Source: Histoplasma ohiense (taxonomy: Eukaryota; Ascomycota; Eurotiomycetes; Onygenales; Ajellomycetaceae). Taken from it: DNA of 64,000 nucleotides. A program made the translations under genes and the position numbers. The stretch is from assembly GCA_017607445.1 (NCBI GenBank), contig JAEVHH010000005.1, forward strand, positions 2,051,001 to 2,115,000. Reading direction: 5' to 3'. The notes below the pieces were generated by a model. The model ran no database searches. It was not told the origin of the DNA and saw nothing but the letters and a program-made list of their open reading frames with translations. Positions 11,099-22,083 of the stretch are shown here, piece after piece. Every line of letters starts with the position of its first letter. The first letter of the stretch is position 1.

Positions 11099-11962
11099 AT
11101 GGCAGTGGAGTACGCCAAAAAGACAAACGCGGAACTTATTGAGATCCTCAAGTCTCGCTCGCTACCACACACTGGGAAAAAGGCCGACCTAGTCGCCCGA
11201 CTCCAGGAAGCGGATAGGTCTGACGCCAATAAAGCTGTCGCGGCGGCGCCCGCGAAATCAACTGCAGTTGAAGATGTCATCGATTGGGATGATGATGCAC
11301 CGCTTGCTGAACCCGCTGTACCCACGAAACCGAGCACTAGCACAGCAACTGCCGCTCCTATAAAACAGGTCCCCAATCCCACTGCGGTACCCAGCCAGAA
11401 GGTAGATATCGATCCCTCCACCACTCATGATCTCAAAGTTGTGAGAAGCGAAAGCAAGGCAGGGACAGCTAGCACTGCGGCTCCCGGAGATAAGGCTACC
11501 CCATCAGAGCAAATTAACGGCGCCGACGTGAAACCAGAAGAGAAACCAGCAGTCGATTATAGCATAGGTCTATCAGCTACCGACCTGGAAGTTGAGCTCG
11601 CTAAAAGGAAAGCTCGGGCAGAGAAGTTCGGGATCGTGGAAGATTCATCAACCGCACTGGAGCAAGCTAAGAAAGCTGTTGAAAGGGCGAAGCGGTTTGG
11701 CACAGTTACGGAAGATGCAGCAATTGTTAAGGGTTTGGATGAGGCGCTCCCGGAACGCACAAAGAAGCGGGAGCGTGGAAATGACGCGGGCGGAAATAGC
11801 CGCGGTGGGAAACGTCGCGACTTCAGAAGGGATAAAGGTCGCCCGGGGAAATCAGGAGGACACCGAGCATCGGGTACGCGACAAGGCAAGGGAGGGAACA
11901 GCAGTTCCTGGAGCGAACAAGATCGTATTGCCATAGAAAAGAGGAAAAATCGGTTTGGTTAA
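11099..11962 (+). CDS. THO1: SAP-domain mRNA-export protein (Tho1/SARNP-like)
   Basis: An intronless 287-residue protein. Residues 1-38 form a SAP domain (YAKKTNAELIEILKSRSLPH then GKKADLVARLQEAD), which binds DNA or RNA. A long Ala/Pro/Thr linker follows, containing DVIDWDDDAP. From about residue 150 the Tho1/MOS11 C-terminal signature appears: DLEVELAKRKARAEKFG, then KKAVERAKRFG, with a final KRKNRFG. Between them lies an RGG-like basic stretch (GNSRGGKRRDFRRDKGR). In yeast and animals this family (Tho1, CIP29/SARNP) couples transcription to mRNA export with THO/Sub2, and that role is inferred here. The ATG at 11099 follows a pyrimidine-rich leader and begins the SAP domain directly. Confidence 0.9.
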   Translation: MAVEYAKKTNAELIEILKSRSLPHTGKKADLVARLQEADRSDANKAVAAAPAKSTAVEDVIDWDDDAPLAEPAVPTKPSTSTATAAPIKQVPNPTAVPSQKVDIDPSTTHDLKVVRSESKAGTASTAAPGDKATPSEQINGADVKPEEKPAVDYSIGLSATDLEVELAKRKARAEKFGIVEDSSTALEQAKKAVERAKRFGTVTEDAAIVKGLDEALPERTKKRERGNDAGGNSRGGKRRDFRRDKGRPGKSGGHRASGTRQGKGGNSSSWSEQDRIAIEKRKNRFG

Positions 11963-14900
11963 AGTTTCGGTAATAGCCTGCTGAAATTGCCTTGTTTCCA
12001 TTTTCTTTTCTTAGCTCTGCTGTTTTTTTATTATTCACAGATTATCCTTTCCTTGTCAAAATTCAGTCATTTAAATATTTTATTTGTTGATTTCTTTGTA
12101 GTCTGGTTTGGGAGTTTACCGGCATCGGATTTCTGCTGTTATTAGGTTTTCTTTAAATAATGCATTGCTAGTCAAATGGAATTTCCTCCCCCCACCCCCC
12201 CCCCCATTACTTTTATCCCAGTTGTTCCTGGCACTCTCAGTGACTGGGTTCTTACGCACTTTCATCAAATGCCCATTCGTCGGAGGAGGAGATTCTAGAA
12301 AACTGATGAAAAGAAAGCTGGTCATTATGCTCCGAAAGGGACCACAGCCCAGGTGGGAGACACATGACTCCACATATTCAACCACAATAAAAAGAATCAC
12401 TTCAAACACACAAAATGACCGATTCAGTTGTTCTTCTGCTTCTTGCAACCGTATTTCCTTCATCTCTCATCAGGCCATGCCTCATAATGCGAGTTTTGTT
12501 GTGGAGTAAACATTGTAGCGGCTATATGAAGAGACATACTAAAAATCATAGCATGAAAGTCAGCCTTGTGAAGGAGAAAAATGCAAATCAGCCCCATGAA
12601 TTCGATGCGTACTTCGTAAGACCGTAATTAGATTGCATAAGGTCCATTCTTTCAACCAGTGGAATTTCACCATTATATTCAAAATATATGTGTGGGCCTT
12701 CGCATCTAAGCGCCGAGTGGACAGGCTTTGACTTGGCGCAGTTGCTGTGATGGGAGTAACGATGTCCCTACACAGCTGAATCATGCATGTACTCTGCATA
12801 TGGATGGATCACAGAGGTTGCAGGATAACCACAGGGTTGCCCTTGCAGGACAATGGGACGAAACTTGGGCCTGTACATTGGTCAACTTCGACTCCTTCTC
12901 GCTTCTCGCCATCATTGTCGAAGAGAAAAGGCATTATTTGGGCCATCTGAAGAGCTAATGAAGAAGACTTTCAAATGGTCACAGGATTGCAGCAAACAGG
13001 GCGGTTTTCGCCTGTACCAAGACGCGCTGATCAAGAAAATATGGTATGCTGTCACCACCCCGGATTAACCACTAAGCAGACTGAGCTTCATATGGGGTAA
13101 AAGAAGATACGTATTATGCGGGTTGGAATGCCCTCAAGGATAGATCATTGTTGCCTTCCTTGCTCTTGATGAGTAGGTAACACACTGTTTTGTAAGAACG
13201 AACAAAAATGGATCCATACAAGAAGGATTCAGGCGGTGAGATAGGCTTATACTTCGTAGTGGAAAATTTCTCCGAGTTTTGAATTCGAGATAAACTATCT
13301 GCCCTTACTTTTGCCTCTCCCGTTTGGGGATAACTGACCCCACGTTAAAGTTCCTTGAAAACATTGAGCCAACGTGATCTATCACCAAGAAACGTGTTTT
13401 TCTGGCAAGGACCAATATTCAATATTATTTTTGTCCTTTACAGTCATCGTCTGCTCTTCGCTGCACGACATTAAGGTCAGCATAAGGAGGTGAGAAACTA
13501 ACAATCCAAAACGCTTAGCCGAAAATATCCGTTACCTATCATGGTTATCTGGGTTGAAGCGATTTCGGATGGGTATCGTTTTCCACAATGGCCGAAAGGA
13601 AAAGAGAAACGAGCCCTGAATCACTGTGGTAGCGCCTCGCCAGAGTTGCATTCGCATGCCCCGCTACGCTAAATCTTAGGCTCAATAACCCTGTCTGCGA
13701 ATCACGGAGCCGTTTGGCTTATCCAGGACACAATTGGCTCTGACAGAACAAAGGACTCTACGCAGTACGGAGTAAAGACCTTGGACAAAGATTCGCAGGG
13801 AGGTTGTCCAGCACAATTCCAAATCATCGCATTACCACAAACTATCAAGCAGATGTTGATGATATGTGTATAAACCCCAGTGAGGGAGTGGCTTGGTGAC
13901 AGATCAAAGAATCTGGTCCATTTTCCTATCCATATCGATTATGAGGGGTATATCGATACGACTTGATGGAAGCAGATGGAATTGAGGCAGCATGATTTGA
14001 GTAATAATTGAAAGGGTTTTGGATTTCCGTGAATCTGATTGGCATGCTGAAGCTTCAAGAACAATTAGCTGATCGCCCAGTTGGAAGACGGGTTGTTTAC
14101 GGCACGGCACGTCTGGTAGTCAAGGAGATCTCACAACGACTCCTGTCCTGTTTTGAAACCTGATAGGCAGCCTATATTAAAGGATTACTTGATCATGCAA
14201 GTAACTTACTTTAGTCTCGAGTCAACCTATGAAGCGGCATTGAACCCTTGTAGCAGCACCCATACTTTCGACCCGTGACTTCATAAGTCGAAAATAAATG
14301 AATGGCTAACACTCGGAGCGCAAAAAAAACATAGGCGTTGAGACTGGCTGAGAGATGCAAGCGGAGTCACGAAATTCTGGCAATCTGTATATTGCGATGG
14401 ACTCTATGATGGACGTTTTCCCGCTGGTAAACCACATGATCCGGCAGCCCTGAGTCGCTTCCAAGGTTGATACTCTTTTTGAGCAGCACAGCCGATGTCT
14501 TCGATTGTTGCGATGCAGTATCTGGAAAATGACTGGCTGATATAGATTCTCTACGATTCTAGAGCCTGGAATGAGTTTATTGCTTCTTGCAGCGTGATTG
14601 AATCTACTCCTTATTCAAATTATTCGAAGGAGGACAATATGTCGCATTTGACTAGAGCAACAGAAGGGATCCGTGCTGTGTTCTTGTTCGTAGGCCACAA
14701 ATCCCCTAACGTTCCCCAACATACCCACTGTATCCACTGCGGCACCAACGGGAGCATATCAGAGAGCTGGATTCCCGAAGTCCAGCTTCCTTGCCATCTG
14801 CAGATACTCCTCACTCAACCATCGACTTCGCACAGAACTAGAGGTCGTTTGGAGGAGCGACGCCCCGTGACTCGCCACCGCCAATAAGCCCGGCCCTTGA

Positions 14901-15909
14901 GAAAAGTCTGGTTTTTAGCGGTAAACCCCCAGCAGCCGTCCGTACCGCAACATTCTCCGAAACTCTCCCTTTACCTCATTGATGGATTTTGGCTATAGTC
15001 TTCCCCAGTCACAAAAGGCCCTGTCCCATTACTGAACCTCACAGGCGCCCGACTCTCTGCATCCCTGTCCACTTTGTAACCAAGGAGCCAGGACACAATG
15101 GCCCCTCCTTGGACCTTAAAGAGAAGTCGGCGGCACTTCAATGCTCTTCTTTTTCCATTAATCCTCTTTTTTTCGCCCCTGTCTACCTCCAGGTGAAAAT
15201 TTCACGATTCTCATACTTTTATCACCAATTTTAGCCCTAATCGTCGATCTAGGAACTCGTTCTGCATAATGATGGCACGCATTGACGTGGCCGTCCTCTA
15301 GTCGTTTGCCTTACCACTTCCCTTGGTCCCTGCCACGTCCATTAGCCACAGCTCACTGCATTAAGGCCCTAACGGACCCGCCGTGTGTGGCGAAGTTGCA
15401 TATAGGAGGGATTGGTGTACAAGTGTCTCGACGCCGATGATGTTAATATTTCTGATGGTTGTTAAAACATCTATATTATAAGAGAGGCTTGCTCATACAT
15501 GAGATTTCCATGACATTGACGTTGGTGTTGACGTCTTCCTTTATTAACCGTTGTTTATTCCATTTCCTGTACAATTATTTCTGTGAAGGACATATTACTC
15601 CGCCTACGTATGGTGTAGGTCACGGTGAAAGATATCAGTGCTTCCTCATGATTGCTTGCCATAGAGCAAAACGCAAAGGAATGGAAAAGTCTAGCTCTGC
15701 CTGTGAGTCACCCTATCATGGCTGGATTTTCAAACCTCCGGAGTTAATTGAAGCTCTTTTTTTGACCTTGATGCAGATACGATACGGACATCATTTCCGT
15801 ACAGCTCTCAAGTCCCCATCCGGTATGGTTCCGGGACATTCTAGGCATAGTGAAGTTTTGGAAAGCTTGTTCTCCAACCTGAGGCGAGTATTAGAACTGA
15901 GGTCACACT
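11963..15909. other. Long intergenic region, no gene seen
   Basis: About 3.9 kb with only scattered overlapping open frames and no recognisable domain. There is a C-run around 12189-12205 and a TACGGAGTA motif at 13766-13774. In the last 450 bp upstream of the large ORF, a GTGAGT donor near 15702 and a GATGCAG acceptor near 15777 suggest a 5'-leader intron. An in-frame TGA at 15898-15900 blocks simple upward extension of the next gene. Confidence 0.45.
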
Positions 15910-18900
15910 ATGCCCTCTAATAGATTTGATCGTGGGCGGATGTTAAGACAGGAGGACGCAGCGGAGCTGTCTCAAGATGGCCACCTATCCAGAATCCCGG
16001 GTATACCGAATGGTGGTCAATCTAGTTTAACGACAACTAGATCTGGGGTACAAAGAGCTTTTTTACCTTCTAGAACTAGACGAGGTTCGTTAACCTCGGA
16101 ACGCGAGAGTTCGTTTCGAGGAAGGATTCCAACTCCCCAAAATACTAAAATTCCGTCAAAAGAAAACGGACAATCCTTGGGAATTCCGCAGCCTTCGACA
16201 GTTGGTTCTATCTTGGCACCTAGCTTAATTCCGCCGATGGGAAAGATGCCCCCCCCTGCCCAACCTCAATTGAAGCCAGGCCATCCAACCACTGATTCGT
16301 GTGGGAAAGCATCTTCGGCAGAAGGGCGATCCCGTAACGTTCTACGAAGAAAAGCTCCGTCAATAGAGCAATACGCGGAGCGTACTAGGGCAGCATCGGA
16401 TACATCAAAGCTTTGCTTTTTAGGTTCTAATACCTCTTTGTCAAAGATGGGGGAGGGTGAAAGCCTATTCAGCTCAGAGCCCATTTCAACGGACAGGCCC
16501 CACAAGGATCTGAAGAGTCAAACTCGGGATCAAATCCAGCTTCTACAGCCAAATGCTCAACAGCGCTCCAGGGCCGGCGAAAGTCAAATTCCTCGCATAC
16601 CGAAGGATATCCCAAAGGAATTGGCCGGACTAGTAAATGCGGTAAACGCAACGGCGCTTCCTCCTCCGACTCCTAATTTCACATCCACTAGCAGCCCTTC
16701 CACCAGATGTTCTGAATCTCCTGGGCCATGGAGTAGCAGAACGTCCACTCCAACCTCCATGTCTTCGTATTCACCTGGGATCATTCATCCAACAAAGATA
16801 GGATCACGTCTAAGGCAACCAAGTCCCGCTCTCTCTCGAAGCCCGCTTCCTAGACAATCTACTGCCCCTGTTCCTTCCACCATTCCTCTCATTTCTACCA
16901 AAGATGGAACTCCCCCATACCCAAGAACACCTCGCAAAGCTCAGACACATCCTCCTATAACGGCAATCAAAACAGAAAAAGACGAACGGCAACATGGTGA
17001 CACAAAGAAAACCTCCCAACCTTCTCGCGACCCTCCACCTCGAAAACCGGCCACTAAATTCAAACCTCCAAAGACGAAGGAGGACGATTCCACTCAGATG
17101 TCAAATAAAAACCCAGAGATCCGGAGAGAGAAGCAGAGTATCGAGCCAGATCAACGCAAAGTTGAAAATGCTTCTCGGCTACCAGCTCCAGCCTCAGCCT
17201 TTCGACCACCTCGGCCCAGCCGTGAGGGTACAAGTGACCTAGAACTAAAACCATCCCCCGTGATTCAGAGTAATATGGCATCCATAAAGCACTCGGGACA
17301 TAAACGTCAAGCATCCAGCGACTCTGCTCATGACAAGTTTCATAGGAATTTTACCATCAATTCTTCGACGGAATCGTTCCAGTCTAAAGGCTCGGACCGG
17401 ATTCATAATCGATATGCTTTTCCCTATCCCGCTGGTAACCAGAGATCCAAAATTGCTACGGTTACAAAGGACTCACTGCCTCGTGCAAATACAGTTTTAA
17501 GAAAAGACCCTAAGGAAACTAAAGAGCCTTTGGAAATTAGCGGGACACGGCGGTTTGGGATATTTTCAAGAAAAGGAAAATCGGATACGGATATAGTTGG
17601 TTCGGGATGGAAAGATAAACCGAGCCGACGTGGCCCTGCTGCAGGAACCGGCCACGAAGGCTATCAGAGGTACGCCCAGCGGGGGCGCAGATCCAGCATA
17701 AGTAGCGCTAATGGAAGAGCGAGATCCACAAGTGCAACTCCTCCGTCTAGGAAGGGCAGTTTTGCTAGTCAAACAGAATCGGATTTGGATGACTTCCTGT
17801 TAGATCGCCTGGAGCCAGTCATCATTAGTGGACGCGGGGTCAATGGAGCAGAGCTCAGTCGAACCCAGAGTGCGGAAAGCGCGAGTGGCGTGAGTGTCAC
17901 GTCAATTTCGAATTCCTATCCTGGTCCACAATATTCGAAAGCCACCGGGGATTCTTCAGAATCATTGATTCTAGGGACAGGATGTTCCTCCCAGCCAACC
18001 GAAACTTTTGATTCTTTACTCCACAGAATCCATCAAAATGAAGAAAACCAGAGCCTAGCCAACCGTCGCTCTTTCCGCAGGTCACAGGTCTTTGAGTCGA
18101 AGGAAAAAATTACGGTTCCACTATCTGCCAATACTGAGCTTCTTAAATCACGTTCATCGATTGACAGTGGCAACACTAGCCAAACATCCTTTTCCCAATC
18201 TAGCGTATCTATCACTATGAATGGTCACGTTCATGATCCGAAAGATTACAAGAAGCCGGAGAAGAAATCAAAGTGGAATTTTTTTCAACGGAGTCACCAA
18301 AACTCGCGAAAACGTTCCCTTCCTGAACCGAGTCCGTCTGTCGAAGTGCCAGTTTCCATATCTAAACTTCCTGCGTCCAGGCAGGTAGCTCACTACGCAC
18401 TCCTCGAAAACGAGTTTATAGATTCGGAGTCACTCAGAGATATTTTCCAGGGGATCGAGGAATCACCCACTAAGGAAGAGGTTGACGAGACTGAAGAAGT
18501 GCCCCTTGGGCTTGGATTGAAACGAGAGCATGGTCACTCCGTTCTGCTGCCATCACCCCCGCTTTTAGGAGGATATGACTTCGCAAAACTTCCTTCGTCA
18601 CCAAAGGTATTTTTCAATAAAAATATCTTCGACGACAATGAAGCAAGTGATTCTCCACCCAAAGCGGATGTTCGGGAACAACGACGACCTAACCGACTTG
18701 CATCTGTAGGAAGAATTCCTCTCGTAGTCTCTAGCCGAGACACGGAGAGAAACCAGCCTATCCCTTCATTTTCTCGGCCCTTTTGCAAGGCCGATATGCC
18801 TTCCTTAACATCCACTGCCAACTCCCAACCTGTACAATTTTATAATCCAGGTCGCCCTCCTGTTGGATCTCAAACTGGAGCTCTCCCTAGCCATGAGTTT

Positions 18901-20613
18901 TATCCAGAATGTGCAATTTCGGACCCTTCCACCCATAACATTCCAGGCAATAATCGGTCATATGCCCAAAAAAATCACGAATTTTTGGCTTTCCCGCGCA
19001 GGAAATCTATAGCTTCTGGCTCTAGTAGTTCAGAAGGCTGCAGGAGCCTAACTGCCGTGACTGCTGTTGCACCACAGCCTGGTTCAAAACTTAACGAAGA
19101 CGAGATCTGGAACGAATATGATGACTTCATCGATACCGTTTTGTCGCCTAGCGCTGTGCCTAAAGAAATAAGGTCAGACTTTTCCCAACAACGTTTTAAA
19201 ATGGCCACCCGTGCCAGCAGGGCTCTACAAAGGGAGAAAGGCGGAATAAATAATGATGTCCGTTCTGTTCCCATACCTTCCGAAGATCTGGCCCCGCATC
19301 GGTCAATGTCCTCCGCAAGATCAAGCAGTAGTTCAGTACGTCTACGCAGATCTATGATAATTTCCGCTCTACATTTGTCTATGTCCGAATCTCCTTCAAT
19401 GTTTTCCATCAACCGCTCTGGCGGCTTCAGCAATTCGAATACCGAAGAGCTGCTTAATCAAGGTGGTACACTATCCGCCCAACGACCAGATTTGGAATCG
19501 GATACGATTAGAGAAGCTTCACTTCCTACAACTAAGAACAGTGAAGCGGATCGGCGCAGAAACACAATACTTCTTGATAGAGCAGAGCGAGATCGCAACG
19601 GTGCAGTCGAGCAAATCAACCTCCGGTCCAGCTCCCTCATGACCAGCCGCTGGTTATCGTTTGGACGAGTACTTTTCAGCCCTGCACACAACCATCTTCA
19701 AGGCCAAGACCAGGGTCGAGTTCTTGTTATCGACGGCTTAGGAAACGACGATTGGTCATTTTACTGTGCATTAACTTATTCAACCGCAACCGTGTATAGT
19801 CTTGGATTCTCAGGGCCCTCCACAATTTCCAGTAATCCCGCCGCCTGGCGGCCGCCTTCCAATCACCGAACTATCCATCACGCGAATATAGAGAATCCAT
19901 TTCCGTTTCCAAAAGGGTTCTTTACGGCAGCAGTTATTCGGTTCCCGGCTGCCTGCTCAGAGAGTGGATTACGGGCTACGATTTCAGAATGCAAGCGTGT
20001 CTTACGACCGGGCGCATATTTAGAATTGAACGTCATGGACCTGGATATGGTGAATATGGGTAACCGAACACGAAAAGCTGTTCGTATGCTAAAGGAGCGC
20101 ATATTTGCTGCGGATCCAAGCACAAGCCTCAAACCCGCAAGCGACAATATCCAGAAATTGCTTGGAAAGCGAGGGTTTGAGAATTTGAATAGATGCATAG
20201 TTAGTGTGCCAGTTGCAGGCACTCTTTGGAGCTCATCTAATACATCTAGTTCTAATCAATCTGTCACACCGTTGCACCCGTACTCCTCGAATCCTACACC
20301 CACCAATCAAGGGGGTAGTAAACAAAAGCGGCCTCCATCAGACGACCCCAGTGTTTCCCTTGGCGATCTCCTTTCGAATTCGACCCCCTCGGAATCGAAT
20401 GATGAATCCATTGCAAAAATGGTAGCCAAAGTTGCTCGTTGGTGGTATACCCGCTGCTATGAAGCTGCAATACTACCTGATGGAAATCCGGATTACAGCA
20501 TCTGGGCAGACAGAAGAGTACTTCGGGAATGCCAAAGACGCGCGACAGGATTTCGGTTGCTCATTGCTTATGCACAGAAACCAAGCGAACCTCGAAGGAC
20601 GGCCAGTGTTTAA
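15910..20613 (+). CDS. Large disordered protein with C-terminal methyltransferase-like domain
   Basis: A single uninterrupted frame of 1567 residues. About the first 1250 residues are low-complexity and rich in Ser, Pro, Arg and Lys, with many SP and RXXS sites typical of phosphoregulated fungal proteins. Residues ~1265-1430 look like a class I methyltransferase fold: GRVLVIDGLGNDDWSFYCAL occupies the motif I position, CKRVLRPGAYLELNVMDLDM resembles the methyltransferase type 11 post-II block, and LLGKRGFENLNRC follows. The usual GxGxG of motif I is degenerate, so catalysis is unproven. A conserved-looking tail ends in WADRRVLRECQRRATGFRLL. Such fusions occur in Eurotiomycetes, but I know no function. 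TGA at 15898-15900 precedes the ATG in frame, supporting this start unless a 5' exon is spliced in. Confidence 0.85.
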   Translation: MPSNRFDRGRMLRQEDAAELSQDGHLSRIPGIPNGGQSSLTTTRSGVQRAFLPSRTRRGSLTSERESSFRGRIPTPQNTKIPSKENGQSLGIPQPSTVGSILAPSLIPPMGKMPPPAQPQLKPGHPTTDSCGKASSAEGRSRNVLRRKAPSIEQYAERTRAASDTSKLCFLGSNTSLSKMGEGESLFSSEPISTDRPHKDLKSQTRDQIQLLQPNAQQRSRAGESQIPRIPKDIPKELAGLVNAVNATALPPPTPNFTSTSSPSTRCSESPGPWSSRTSTPTSMSSYSPGIIHPTKIGSRLRQPSPALSRSPLPRQSTAPVPSTIPLISTKDGTPPYPRTPRKAQTHPPITAIKTEKDERQHGDTKKTSQPSRDPPPRKPATKFKPPKTKEDDSTQMSNKNPEIRREKQSIEPDQRKVENASRLPAPASAFRPPRPSREGTSDLELKPSPVIQSNMASIKHSGHKRQASSDSAHDKFHRNFTINSSTESFQSKGSDRIHNRYAFPYPAGNQRSKIATVTKDSLPRANTVLRKDPKETKEPLEISGTRRFGIFSRKGKSDTDIVGSGWKDKPSRRGPAAGTGHEGYQRYAQRGRRSSISSANGRARSTSATPPSRKGSFASQTESDLDDFLLDRLEPVIISGRGVNGAELSRTQSAESASGVSVTSISNSYPGPQYSKATGDSSESLILGTGCSSQPTETFDSLLHRIHQNEENQSLANRRSFRRSQVFESKEKITVPLSANTELLKSRSSIDSGNTSQTSFSQSSVSITMNGHVHDPKDYKKPEKKSKWNFFQRSHQNSRKRSLPEPSPSVEVPVSISKLPASRQVAHYALLENEFIDSESLRDIFQGIEESPTKEEVDETEEVPLGLGLKREHGHSVLLPSPPLLGGYDFAKLPSSPKVFFNKNIFDDNEASDSPPKADVREQRRPNRLASVGRIPLVVSSRDTERNQPIPSFSRPFCKADMPSLTSTANSQPVQFYNPGRPPVGSQTGALPSHEFYPECAISDPSTHNIPGNNRSYAQKNHEFLAFPRRKSIASGSSSSEGCRSLTAVTAVAPQPGSKLNEDEIWNEYDDFIDTVLSPSAVPKEIRSDFSQQRFKMATRASRALQREKGGINNDVRSVPIPSEDLAPHRSMSSARSSSSSVRLRRSMIISALHLSMSESPSMFSINRSGGFSNSNTEELLNQGGTLSAQRPDLESDTIREASLPTTKNSEADRRRNTILLDRAERDRNGAVEQINLRSSSLMTSRWLSFGRVLFSPAHNHLQGQDQGRVLVIDGLGNDDWSFYCALTYSTATVYSLGFSGPSTISSNPAAWRPPSNHRTIHHANIENPFPFPKGFFTAAVIRFPAACSESGLRATISECKRVLRPGAYLELNVMDLDMVNMGNRTRKAVRMLKERIFAADPSTSLKPASDNIQKLLGKRGFENLNRCIVSVPVAGTLWSSSNTSSSNQSVTPLHPYSSNPTPTNQGGSKQKRPPSDDPSVSLGDLLSNSTPSESNDESIAKMVAKVARWWYTRCYEAAILPDGNPDYSIWADRRVLRECQRRATGFRLLIAYAQKPSEPRRTASV

Positions 20614-22083
20614 AAAGAAAGGGCAAGGAACCCAACAACACCTAGTGAGAGGAGGTAGATTTACCGAGACTTCCTTGGTGTTCCTTTGGGGTGAAACTAC
20701 TAAAACCCGTTACTTCTTGTGAGCGGAATACTTTTATTATCAATCATCCTAACGCCAACGGCCTTGACGAGATATCGATATCGAATCCTCTTATCTCTAT
20801 TCTACTTTTACGATTTCAAATACGATTACGAATTATGAACGATTGTATCGATCGATTTCCCCGTTTTGGTCTCTAACACTAAAAAATGAGACGGGGCAAC
20901 CAATCCCTAATGCCAGACATGACGAAGATATCCTCAGCGGCCTCGCGGCCCATCTCGTTTTGATGTTCTGTACATTTAACTCCTTCTAACTTTTCTTCCC
21001 ATTCTTACGGCTGGTCACGTTCTATTTTGGGTGCATTTATTTTGTCTATGTATATGTGAGCGTTTTGCAATCATCGAATTTTCGCATATCCTCGGGTTTC
21101 ACATAGGTTGGCAAGCGTTGGATTTATTGTATTTTTGTGATACCATTGCTCCTGATGAATATTTGACTTTAGCATGTTTTGTATGATTCTTGGATCTGCT
21201 TTTTTTGTGTTCTGCTGGCGAGCTTTTATCTATCACTGATATTGCATCCGATATGAATGTATCAGGTATATTATGCTTATGTCGAGATGAGAAAACCAAA
21301 ATAAATACTAATATTAATATTATAATATTTTACACATCAAAAATCCCGTAGTTCTTATCCACTTTGGCCAATCCTCCCTACATCGAGTCTTTTGGCTGGT
21401 TCATCTACGTGAAATCCATGTTCAGTAATCCCCTATGTCGGTATTATTGAGCTATTTCAAGCTGAGAGAGGTAATTTCGTGCTCATATTAGTTAGTGTGA
21501 GCCTCGTGCATCCTTGACCCACGAGGGTCAGCACTGGATACTGAATGCTTCCAGATATCTTGTCTCCTCAAAATGTCCAGAAATGCATCCCATTTCTGTC
21601 AGCATATAATTAGTAATAACAAACCTCAATGAAGCCACCATAAGAGGTTTGAAATGCAGTTTCTTTCCTGTCAATGATACGCAACCATCTTTGTACTGTA
21701 ATTGTCGTCAGTTGTAATATTGAAGACGCGGGTATGAGACTCGTAGAGGTTGAGTCAGGGTGTTGAACCATACACATATGCTGCAATGTTCTTGGGCGTA
21801 GATTTTGAGAGCCGGGCGCCGCGGGTCAGGTGATATACACCGCCACGACTATTCTCTTTGTAGTAAAACGCAAATTCTAATTTCTGCTTACCCAAGCAAG
21901 CCAAATTTCAACCTCGTTCTATCGCAACATCATCTCCTTCATAGGCATCATCACCGACCTAACGAAGAAAAATATCCGCTACCATCGACATATGTCCATT
22001 TCCAGTGTATCCTACTCAGCTTTATCCATGATACACTCCAGCGCCTGTTGTAGCTGAGTTTAGCCAGCCCTACAGCCACAATC
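20614..22083. other. Intergenic, no gene seen
   Basis: A 1.47-kb AT-rich spacer holding the 3' region of the large ORF and the HSH155 promoter. Positions 21300-21335 are nearly pure A/T. I see no conserved ORF or RNA gene. Confidence 0.5.
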
